From: Amphibalanus amphitrite
Taxonomy: Eukaryota; Arthropoda; Thecostraca; Balanomorpha; Balanidae
Assembly (NCBI RefSeq): GCF_019059575.1
Contig: NW_024881713.1
Location: 620,001-684,000 of the forward strand
Length of the DNA stretch: 64,000 nucleotides
Reading direction: 5' to 3'
A program made the translations under genes and the position numbers. Within the stretch, counting starts at the first letter, position 1. The number at the start of each line of letters is the position of its first letter. A model generated the notes under the pieces. The model saw only the letters and a list, made by a program, of their open reading frames with translations. It did not search any database and was not told the DNA's origin. This document shows positions 12,155-22,807 of this stretch, in pieces.

Positions 12155-12367
12155 GACCACGTTTCCATGGGCATCACTGATCCGGATCAGTGAAAATGGA
12201 TTAGCTAATCCAGTATATTTAGACACTTTATGAAAATTAAAATAAGGGATTAACTGTTTGTATAAACCTAAACCACTTTGAATTATATCTTGTAGAGAAG
12301 AAATAAAAAAATATACTACGATTTAAATTTGCTGATCCGGATCAGTGATGCCCATGGAAACGGGGTC
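12155..12367. mobile_element. 213-bp MITE with long inverted repeats
   Basis: The left arm from 12155 (GACCACGTTTCCATGGGCAT then CACTGATCCGGATCAG) and the right arm ending 12367 are reverse complements over about 36 bases with one mismatch. Both sides are flanked by ATT (12152-12154 and 12368-12370), a possible 3-bp target duplication. The interior is AT-rich and non-coding. Superfamily uncertain. Confidence 0.8.
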
Positions 12368-12719
12368 ATTGTATGCTGCTTGAAAGGCAGTCTGATGCCT
12401 AAACAGCAGTATGACGTGGACGCGGGGCCACGCATGTGAACTTCCTGGCCCCTTTACTGTATATTAATGTCCCAGGCCTGCATGTAGGTTAGCAAAGAGA
12501 GCTGTCATTTAATTCTCCGGTATTTTCCACGCACAATACACTTAATAAAGCAAAATATCTGGTATTTTACTCACCTTAACTTGCAGCACGCGACTCCCCC
12601 TGCACACACGGATCCGGCCGGAACGAAAATGGCGGCGAGGCGGCCTATGATCCATCGGTAAAGAAACACGTCAAAAACGAGTTTGATAACCGGTCGGCTT
12701 TGAGTACGCTTTTTACGCA

Positions 12720-13027
12720 CGATTTGTGATTTTATTTACTCATAACTCTTTTCCAGAACTCGCTTTCTGCAGATTTAGTGAATGCATGATTCGTGAGTAC
12801 GATGATTACGCGCAATACATGAGTCAATGAACTCTAATTTCATGCGTTCGGGGCCGCCTTACTCATGGATGGCAGGTCATTGATTTCTTTGTATGAGTTT
12901 TTGTAATGAGTAAACCAGAACTCAGGGCTTGGAATGCTTCATACACGAGTAAACCAGCGGTTGAAACTCATTAGCGGCTGGTAAAATGACCTTTACTCTC
13001 CATATACGAGTAGATTTGTTTTCAGTG
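12720..13027. repeat. right subterminal region of CACTG element
   Basis: Clustered ACTCAT/GAGTAA/ATGAGT motifs end in GAGTAGATTTGTTTTCAGTG. This mirrors the left end at 5320 and supports shared origin of the two ends. Confidence 0.55.
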
Positions 13028-13809
13028 TGGTAGGTAACCAGACACTGCTCGCGCAAATGCAGTCTCCTCAATAAACATGGCTCTCCGGGACACAAAGCTT
13101 GACTGTAAATATTTCTGGAACCGCAGTGCGTAAAATATCGTCCAGACTCCCTTGATAATGATAATTTCACGCAGATAATTGGATGACGTTTTCTTGGAAG
13201 CGAATAACTCGCTTCATCATTAGGCTACCGCCACGGACCGGCGCATTTCTTCGTCTGGCGACTTTTTCTTGACGACCTTATTGCCAAGTCATGGTGGGAG
13301 CAGCGCCAATAAGCCACTGACAATGTGCCTCCGCAGTGGTGACACAATGGCGCGCTGCTGCGTCATGATTGACTCCATGAGTACCCACCGCGCCACGGCC
13401 GCCGCCGCTGACTCGTCGCCGCACTTTGGTCGCACGCGAAACGAAGCGCCTCGTCACGTTCCAATCAAGCGGTCGGCGACTTGTGACGAGCCGCATTGCT
13501 CAAATGAGACCGAAAAACAACCGCGGAGACCCAATCACAGACCGGGGGCGAGAAAAGAGCGACGACAGCCGCTTCAATTTTTCGTCGACAATGATTGGAG
13601 ACGAAATGAGCACATTGCTGTTTGATAAGGGCACGGCCGGCCACTATGTCACGGGCGGCCCTCGGGAATGGAAGGCCGATGGGGCGACCGATCAAAGTTG
13701 GCACGACCCAATCAGACAGAGCGATGTGTCACAGCCGCCGGCGCAATCTCCGGCTCCAACTGTCCGCCGGACCCCTCCCCGATTTGGCGCATCTGGTGAA
13801 CTTCAGTGG
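13028..13809. other. GC-rich intergenic stretch, no gene recognised
   Basis: GC and CpG content rise from about 13370. Several frames are open because stop codons are rare in GC-rich sequence. No splice-consistent or domain-bearing ORF found. Confidence 0.45.
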
Positions 13810-13966
13810 AGACCGACGGACCTCGGACCAGGGACCAGGGACCAACGGACCTCGGACCTCGGAGCGGCGGACCGACGGACCACCGGACCACCGGACCGAC
13901 GGACCACGGAGCAGCACGGTGGACCACGGACCTCGGACCGACGGACCACGGAGTGGCGCGGCACGG
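13810..13966. repeat. GGACC/GGACCGAC low-complexity repeat
   Basis: Irregular tandem GGACCGACGGACCTC and GGACCACGGAGC-type units of variable length. Overlapping Arg/Pro/Thr-rich ORFs on both strands are by-products. Confidence 0.8.
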
Positions 13967-14775
13967 TGGACAGCGCGGCGGGGAATTTATCGCCGCGGGT
14001 CTCCCCACACCGTCTGCGCCGGGCTGATTATCACGGATTATACCGCGCTTTCACAGCATTTAGCCGCTAACCGCAGGGGTCCGTCGCGTGTATTATCAGC
14101 GCGCAAAGACTCCCTCGCAGGCCGGGAGCGTCCCCAAATTGCGCTCCCCCAATCGGCGGCGATAGTGGAAGGAAAAGCGATTTTATTCGCCGCTGGGGAG
14201 GGCCGAGGGGAATCAGCGGTGCGCCGGGCGCGCACAGGGGTGAGAAGTGCTCCCCGGCTGACGGCCTCATCAGCCGCCGGCCGGACCGTATTCACTGCCG
14301 GCCGGCCGCCGGGAAATGCTGTTACTACGGCGAGAGCGACTGCCCCGGCGGAATCGAAACGAAATGGGACGGGGGACTCGGCGCCCAGGGTCCGCCCAGA
14401 GCGCCCTGCGGGCCAAGGCGCTCCATCATCGGCCGACAGAAAATCAGAGGTTCAGGGAGTGTGCTCTGAAAACATCCACGACCCACACAACCAATCCACT
14501 GGTGTTTCGTAACGTTCGGGGCATCGTCTTGTTTCTGGGTTGCACCTGGTAGAAAGGTGGTCTTAAAGCAGCATTATCAATGAAGTTATTTCACTTTAGC
14601 ACAATCTGCACAAAGCGTCCATTTCTTATGCCTTCAGATCAGATACACCGAAGAAATGCTCGATGTCTGGCGGCTGCAGTCCTCCGTTTCCCAAGGCTTA
14701 CCTGAGTGAGAAGCAGCCACTCCGGCTGGCACCCCGCGGAACAGTGCTGACTCCTGAGCAGTTCGGCCTATGTCT

Positions 14776-15106
14776 GCCGGCGTCACCGCAGCCGGCATCA
14801 TCATACTAGACAGACGGGCGTCTCTGCAGCCGGCATCTCCACGCGTCAGACAGACTGAGTAGCATCACTGCAGCCGGCATCATCATACTGCAGGCAGACG
14901 GAGTAGCATTACTGCAGACAGCATCACCACACCAGACAGACAGACGTCTCTGCAGCCGGCATCCCCACCAGACAGAGGGAGTAGCATCACTGCAGCCGGC
15001 ATCACCACACCACACAGACGGACGTCTCTGCAGCCGGCATCTTCCCACACCAGACAGACGGGCGTCTCTGCAGCCGGCATCTCCACGCGTCAGACAGACG
15101 GAGTGA
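14776..15106. repeat. tandem repeat, TCTGCAGCCGGCATC type
   Basis: About eight imperfect units, each with CTGCAGCCGGCATC(A/T) followed by a CACACCAGACAGACGG-like segment, at roughly 35-45 bp spacing. Minus-strand ORFs through it are Cys-rich artefacts of the repeat. Confidence 0.85.
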
Positions 15107-18100
15107 CGTCCGTCCACGCCCGGTGCGCATTTCATTAGACGGTGATTAATTACCCCACCCAAAATTGAGTGGTGTTTACGGCCCGACCGAAATTAGACGC
15201 GCTAATTAAACAGCGTCCCTCACTTTCAATTAGATACGCACTGGACGCTCGTGAGCCGCGTGCCTCTACGGAATGCGGGCTGTCAACAACGCAACAAACA
15301 ACGGCGACGCATGGCTGGGCCGGGACGGCCTTGGGCCTTCCACCTGACGTCGAGCGTTGACGGGCGGTGGCTCAAAGGTGCTGAAATGCTGCGTTACCGA
15401 TTATGCTGTGATGTGTTTGCCGCTTATTACAAGGTTATGTCGCTAGTCTCGTTTGACTATATTGTCTGTTCTGCAGCCGTCTTTAATTTACATCGACGAA
15501 TGTAAATCCTAAGCAGGTACGATGGTAGGCTTCCAAACAAGGAAGCATAATTCGACAAACAAGAGCATACAGCTTTGGAACATTTTTTCCTATTTAAATA
15601 GACTTTTGCATGGGCTATTTATAGCTCCTTGGAAATTGCTAGTCGTATTGTGTGTGTCCTCGCACCGCGCCTCATGGAATTTCGCGACACCCATTTGTCC
15701 GAAACCATCCATTGGTCCCATGGTGTCCGCGAGTTGCCCCACCGCCACGAGTCACCATGAGATGCACGTGCCGCCATGAGGTGCACGTGCCGCCCGGCCG
15801 GTGGTGGCCAGTGACTCGTGGCGCCACGTGACTGCGTGCACCATTATGGTGACACGCTGTGGCAGCGGAAGCGGGTATCACAAAGGCCCGGACGGGGGAG
15901 AGAGCCTCGATGAAGAGCCCGCTCCGGTGGCGTGGAGGGTGACCCGGCCGGAGCGCCGATAGAGCAGACCGCAGCAGCAGCGCGAATGGCGAGCCGCGAG
16001 CGCAGAATAGCGTGAAACCGGTGACGTATGGCCAGCGGTCTTCAATATTGTGGCAACGTGACAGAGAGTAAATGAGTTGTGAATAATATGCATCCATGAA
16101 TATGCCGACCCTATATATTATTCATGGCGTTTATACTTAAAAAAAAAATTATTTGAGCTAACAATAGAGAATTTACGCGAGATAATGTGAAAAGTAATTC
16201 AATAGTTGTAAACAACTAATGGTTGAATCTTGTTTCACAATATTACATTCTGACATGTATATTTCAAGGCAACGGTATAGCTGGCATCATCTGTTTATAA
16301 ATTGTATTTCATTTGTTTTGTTCCTTTTTGCACGGGACCCCAAGGGGAACCCTCGCCAACTCCGACAGGAAGTATGTGACAATATTTCCCTCAGACTCGG
16401 CGAAGAAGTTAGGCTCTGTTCACAGCTTCTCATCAGTTCTTGTTTGCTATTGTCCAAACTTTGCGCTAGTTACTGGGTTCGGCGGATTCCACTTTGATTG
16501 GATAACTTTGGCAACAGGACGTCGCCCATGTATCCATTCCTGCTAGTGGGCCGGCGCGGCGGTGGAACAAAATCCATTAGCGCGCGACAGAAGCGGCGCA
16601 GTATCCATTACCATCAAACATACGGAAGGGATGGGTGTTTTGCACGCTCATATGTGACGAGTATTGTACATTTTCAGTGGGGTAAGTAATGCGGAAGAGT
16701 GTAACTGCGTAATCGATTCAGCCCAGGGCTGTGACATGTGCAGTCCACCATTGTTACTTTATTGTCGTGGGGATTATATGACAGGATCCGCACTGCAGTG
16801 ACTAATCAATGGAGAATGCTTAATAAACAACAAACTAAGCCAATTTTGTGTCAGGTTCGCATGCTAAGTACCGGCTATGATTCAGCTTTGATTGAATTTA
16901 CTCGCGTTCTTCGAATATGCCTGCTACGTTTACACTTTTTCTTTTCCGTGTGTGATATGTTACCCTGATGTTTTTCTAGTCAAGCGTTGTTGTGTCACAT
17001 AACACATTGAGTGCACACTTTCAAGTTAGATAATATTTCAGACGGAGCGACTTTCCTTAGCCTCCTCAGCTGGTAAGGCCAGCTGATAGCAGATGCGTCA
17101 GACATGGGGCCCCGCCATGAGCCTGTGCAGAAGCTACCGGTCTCGCCCGGAGACCGGGGCCAGGGTACGCGGCGCGGGCTGAGACCCCCGGAGCTGTAGG
17201 AAGCGACATGGAGCGACTCAGCAGCTCCGCCGAGAAGCAATCTTTGCAACCATTTTTATTCTCATCGTGTTGAAGAGCTGCATCGTTTTGACCTGAAATG
17301 AGTCGAACTAGTGCGACGTCTTTATCAAATTAAAAACAGAGTGGGATTCTGGTTTGACGTTTTCTCATGTTTGCTGACTTTTTGTTTGCATTTTCCCATA
17401 AAAAATTGAAATAGCAGGCATTTGTCTTGATATTGATAATAACGATAATGGTTAATCATCATCAACAAATATCATCAGCATCGTCAGTTTGCCGATCGGA
17501 TCGGCCCAATCGAAATTCTTGACCCGGTGACAGCACATCTCTAAGGTGTTCCGGCGTGCAATTTACAGCATTGCTGTGCAGTGTGCAGTGTCGATGGCCA
17601 CATTCTGTTTGGATGGCCGCAGCGATGCCTCAGACAGCAGTGCACTGGGGACATGCTAGACTGCTAGAGCCGCCATCAGTCACCCCCGACGGCCCGAATG
17701 CCAAAATGTCTGCACTGGGAGCCCTCCCACCGGCCTCCGGCGTCTGTGAGCATGTGCCGGCCGCAGATAGAGAGATGACAAATGGACCAATGCGATGTTG
17801 ATTTGGACATGGAGACCGCGCCAGGATTTGACAACATCCAGTCTCAGCGAAACTTAGGCTGACTTCAAAATCTGAGACAGATGAATGTGATGATAGGACA
17901 GAAATGGCTCTTGGTCGTTATAAATGTTTGGTTAGCATATACATACCATGCTTTGATGCTCAGCACTGCAATATCTTCGCATTTGATTAATGTGGTATGC
18001 AAATTGTACATATTCATCTGCAGCTATTGCATGACATTTGACATTCTACGTTACATTCATCTATTTATAACATAACTTGTTACGGTATGGGATAGGTATT

Positions 18101-21100
18101 CGGGGAGGGAAACTAAGAAAACGAAATTTGGGTTTTCAAGCTCCCCGCAATACCTGGGAAAACGCGAACAAAATATATAGTTGAAAAATCGAAGTTATAA
18201 AATCAAATGGCAATCAGATTTGGAAGCCGTCGACTGAAGTTCCTGGAATCGCTCTCCTCACGCCTTTGAAGCAGTCTGATCCGCTCGCGAGCTTCAAAAC
18301 ACCGCTCCCTGAGGACCTCGCTGCAGTATGGTATTTGCACCGGGTGAGAGCCCCGCGTGTGACGCTGAGTGCGGCGTCTCCGGGGGCTCAGCACGCCCAG
18401 CACCCGCGGAGCTGCCGTCGGAGCCGTCGGAGCCCAGCACCCGTGGGGCTGCCCGTCGGAGCCGTCCCCGAGCGGCGCGCTCCGAGATGTGGCCTGGCGC
18501 CGATCGACGAGGCACTAAAACGGCGCGACGGCCGCTCCGCCGGCCATTAGAAGACGCCGATCTGTGCTTTGGCCTCGGCGAGACGGACGAAAAACTTGGA
18601 AACGCGATCGGAGGGCCGCTCACTGTCGTATTTGCCACAGGCGCGTCTCTGCCGGAATCGGCGGCGAATTGGCATCGTTTCGGGATCTGGACGTCGTCTC
18701 GCGGCGCGTCGGTGCGTCGCCCTCGATGCGGAGGCGTCCGGTTCGTCGCGGCCCCGCCTGCAGTTTCTGGCGGCGCCGGACGGATCTGGGCGGTCTCCCT
18801 GGAGTTAATGAGCCCCGCGTCCGGCCCGGGTCCGATCGGCAGCGATCGGACAAAGCCCGAGTTCGGTGGTCGGACAGTGGAGCTGCGGTTGCCTTCCGGA
18901 CTCCCTGCGGGCTCGCATTTCTCCCTGGCCGAGCTGAGAGGGTGCCTCGGAGCGTCAGTTTCGACCGCGGCTCCCCGGCGACCACCGCGCACTTAGTGCC
19001 GAGACGGCCCGGTGACTCAGCCGCTGAGAGCCGCGGCATAATGCCCGCCGGCGGCAGTTTTGGCGCGCCGCGCACGTGCCGCAACAGCTGGCCACGTGTC
19101 GCTAACAGCGCGCGGCAATTCTGCCGCCTTATCGCCGGCCAGAGCATGTCAAATGAAGGAGCTCTCTCGGCAAACATGGGGGACGCGCGCGCCATTATTG
19201 CTGCGACTGTGTGTGGCGTGCCGCGGCTCGGGTAGAAATATACGGCCCCGGCGCGCAGCTGCCGCGGCCGATCGGTAAAAACCGTCCGAGATGGAGCAGC
19301 GGTGGTCCCTGGAGCCTGCAGAGACAGGACAGAACACGGGAGTGGAGGCACTTCGCTCGGATATCAGAGGGTGCAGTCATCAGCCTTTACGGGGAGTGGC
19401 GACGGACTTCAGCCGAGCCCTCCCCCTGTCAGGAAGGGGAGGGTTGGAGGAACGGATGCAAAACAATCGGTTGCTGCAGTCTTTCGCTTGTAATTTTTGT
19501 CCCATGACAAAGCCGTGTGCTTGTGTTGAAGGGTAATGAGATTATGATAGTTTGAGGATGTTCTCTATCACTTTGGCGTTTGTCATTGCAGATTGTAGAT
19601 AAAATGGGATAACGCCCATGGGCTTTATTCGTCCGAATGCTGCAAGGCTGGTATGGTCCTATCCTACTGCATTGATAAATTAATTCATTTCTCAGCAATC
19701 GAAGCACCCATACAACACACCCAACTGTCCACGTGCAGATGGGTGGGTCGGTGCGCCGCGCGCTGGGCGGGGACTGCAGCCCTGGCTCCAGCCGGTCACA
19801 CGCTGGTCACGCTCGACAGTAGCGGACAGTGGGCACTGTCAGAGCTCAGTAACGGCCGCAGCGGTGGTCCCCTGTGGACCCGGCAAGTCCCGACACTCGC
19901 TAAACTCCGTGTAACAGGATAATGATACAAGCAGACCCATTACAGCGTGCAATGTCCGCCGCACGCACTGCCCTCTGTTCCGCCCCATCACATTTGGAGA
20001 GGTTAAAGGCGGCACTCGGACGGGCCGGGCGTTATCACAATGAGCCCCTGTTACGTCCATACTCTGCAGGAATACAGACTATGGAGGGCCTTTGTTCGGG
20101 ACTCGGGGTCCACAATCGGCGCCAAGACCTCATATGTTGGAATTGTTCTCTCCTCTTGGCTACAATATGGATTTTGTAATTCGATGGGATGTCATCAGTT
20201 TTCGCCCACGTTATTAATGCTCTTGTTTTTCCCGCATTGGCCTGCTGGGGTATGCGACCGGCGCATTCCATTTTGACCGTCAAATTACGTCTGATCTGGC
20301 CGAGCGGTCCGTTTTCAGAATTCACCGAGAGCTTTGAAGTTTGACCTCATTTACCGCCCAAATATTCTGAGCAGAAGATGTGGTTTCTATCCATCTGGGC
20401 TAATTCTCATCGGTGTGAAATTAAATTTTAATTTGTGGTTAGAATCATTTCTACGGCCAGGCTTTCTGGCGCCGCCTTGGCGCCGAGTTGCTTTGGCAAG
20501 ACTGCTTAACTGCCTCTTCAGGATTCGGGTATGCAAATTGTCGCTGACGGCTCCCAGCCTTCTTTTGACCGTCCTGAATTTTTTTCAGCATATGGACTAT
20601 GGAGGCTAGGCCAAAAGCTTGTTACTGGTGAAGTGAATAGGAAGACGCTCCAGAGACAGGCTTCTAAAAGCTGATGTGACAATGTCTAACGAGAAGGGAA
20701 TTCAATAATGTCTTGAGAGTCCTGTTGGGGCCAGACTAATGAATGCGATTATCGCCAGCTGTGTGCATGCATGCATATTAGGTACAGCCAAAGAAGTCCT
20801 GAACCAACGCAAAGAGAATGTTGGTGGATGCTCTTGCTTACACAATACACAGGCATTCACAGAAAAAAGTCTTTTAGGGTCACACCAGAAGACCTAACCT
20901 CAGCCACAGCTCAAGATTTAGCGCCCTTCTCTGCGTCTGAGCGGTCTGTGGTATGTGCGCTCATCTTGGAAGTAACTTTGATGCATGTTACCTACGCCTT
21001 TTATTGAAACTGGTTTGTAAATCATTATCTTACCAGTGGGGCAGTGATAATGCATATTCATACTGCACACCCAAACCTGCATCACAGGTGGTCATCGTTT

Positions 21101-22229
21101 ATAAGTACAGTGTGACAGGTAGACTGGCACTTGCCCGATACCGTGGTCATTATTTCTAGCCCTCGTCTCCCCACCTTCTGCGAGACCACAGAGCCACATC
21201 GCATGTCCCGATGAAGATAACAACAAAGACAAATGCGCCGTCACGCTAACTCGTCGAGAGGTCATTTCTCAGCGCTGCCACGTCTTGGGGCACATCTTCA
21301 TCAGATGCCGGGCGATGGGGCAGTCTTCGAATTAGCTCTGTGTCGAATCGGCTGCCGGCTGGGCTCTGGTCTGTTGTGGTCCCTGGCTGATGATTGGTGC
21401 TGAACAGTCACGCACGCACTGATGCCCGGAGGCCGGGTGGAACGGCTGGCCTTTTCTGGGTGCTCCTTTTTCTGCGGCCCACGCTGCGCTGAACGCCTGT
21501 TGTGGGCGGGGCTCAGAGTTTGATCGAGCAGAATAGTGGCTGATGCCCGGAGCCCTGATTACGGAGCACCGAGGGGCGGCCGGTGATCAGAAAACGGTCT
21601 GCCGCCCCGCACTGAAGATCGCCTAGTCTGCGGCAACACGCTGGGCTCGTGACCTCCTGGGCTTTGTGGTCCGCGTGGAATTTAGGTCAAAACGGATGCA
21701 CTTGTTCTTGAAATGTGGTGCATAGGACAAGCGCCAGGCAAAATGAGCAATCGAAGAAGATATATGAATGAGTTGTGCTTCGTGAAGGACAAATATAAGC
21801 AGAAAAAAGCAGCGAATGAATAAAACAGATGATATTGGAGACACCTTCGTTGAGAAAAACATCGATTTGCTTTCTGAGGAATGCTTTATTTTTGTCGATG
21901 ATAAATTGGGGTATGGGTGTAGTTACCTCGTTCTGGATGTTCCCATTGTCTCCACTGCTGGATGAGACACATCACAGGCCCGCACAGCCACCCTTCACCC
22001 TTCACCCTTCACATCAGATGGCAGGACACTGAACACTGAACAGTGAGCACACCGACCGTCAGCGAGGGTTAAAGGAATAAACAGACTGTCACGGACGTGA
22101 GCAGTTCTGGGGCGGCACTTTGAAATCCCATGTCCGTCGCGACTGGACGTTGTGACGGGATTGGAAATCGGTTCCGGTTCACTGTGCCGTGTTAATCCCG
22201 AAATCACAGCCCGGTCCTCCACAGGGCGC
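15107..22229. other. upstream intergenic DNA with a GC-rich island
   Basis: Mostly unique sequence without recognisable genes or transposon ends. A strongly GC- and CpG-rich island at about 18290-19280 has all six frames partly open, but the translations are Arg/Pro/Ala-rich and share no domain. It could be a distal CpG island or an upstream untranslated exon of the receptor gene. I found no splice evidence for either. Confidence 0.4.
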
Positions 22230-22701
22230 CTATCCTAAGCTGGGACGCGAATTACAGCGCATTGTTTCCCAAAACCAGAATCCATCGGATCCCCTTGCGC
22301 TGGACGCAGTTTCGTCCAGCCGATGAGCGAGGGTTCGTTCGGAGACCCTTCTGTCCCCTTGCACCAGGGGTCCTCTGCCTATGAGCGGCTCCGCTGCCCT
22401 CCCCTGCGGCTCCTCGGGAGCCGCCGGATCCCGGGAGCCCTCCCGGGGCGCTGGTGGCGCCGGCTGGCGGCGGCTGGCGGCGGGTCGCCAGTCGCCGGCT
22501 GAGCGGCGGCGCTCGGCGGCGGCAGTCGAGCGCGTGCGGCGGTCGGTGGAGGTGGCTTTGAGAGTGCGCGGTGCCGAGCAGTGACAGACCCACTCTTGAG
22601 AGTTGCGCTGTGGTAGCGGGGGACGGCCGGTGTCGCGGTGACCAGAGCCGGGTGATGCGCGCAGAGTGACTGGCGACCGGGCGGTCCCACCAAACCGGAG
22701 G
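22230..22701 (+). promoter_or_regulatory. CpG-rich 5' region of the RYK-like gene
   Basis: GC-rich, CpG-dense DNA immediately before the first coding exon. The in-frame TGA at 22639-22641 means translation cannot begin further upstream in this frame, so the ATG at 22702 is the first usable one. No TATA box stands out. The transcription start cannot be placed from sequence alone. Confidence 0.5.
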
Positions 22702-22807
22702 ATGGCCGGGTGGCTGGCAGTGATCACAGCCCTGTTGGGGCTACTGAGCCCGGCGCGGGCCAGCGTCAACCTGTGGGTCTCGCGCTCGGAGACCCGCGCT
22801 CTGCTCG
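22702..22807 (+). CDS. RYK-like exon 1: signal peptide and start of WIF
   Basis: The ATG has a favourable context (A at -3, G at +4). The exon encodes a 20-residue signal peptide, then SVNLWVSRSETRALL, the first WIF strand. It ends one base into a Gly codon, with donor GTGAGT at 22808. Intron 1 is 12,179 bp. Confidence 0.9.

Larger units (their letters stand above)
5320..13027. mobile_element. possible CACTG-ended composite DNA element (outer ends)
   Basis: The left end reads CACTGAAAACAAATCTACTC (5320-5339), and the reverse complement of the right end (13008-13027) is the same 20 bases. Both ends are flanked by TG (5318-5319 and 13028-13029), a possible 2-bp target duplication. Just inside both ends are clusters of GAGTAA/ACTCAC/ACTCAT motifs, as expected for subterminal transposase-binding repeats. 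CACT(A/G) termini suggest the CMC (CACTA/Mirage/Chapaev) group. No transposase ORF is visible. The two ends could instead belong to two separate, partly lost copies, so treating 7.7 kb as one element is inference. Confidence 0.4.

Noticed and set aside
13426..14512. Overlapping ORFs of 214 and 296 codons
   Set aside because: GC-rich, repeat-containing DNA where stops are rare. Arg/Pro/Thr-rich translations exist in several frames on both strands, with no domain or splice logic.
18294..19351. ORFs of 222-243 codons on both strands
   Set aside because: Mutually overlapping open frames in a CpG island, with low-complexity translations and no family resemblance.
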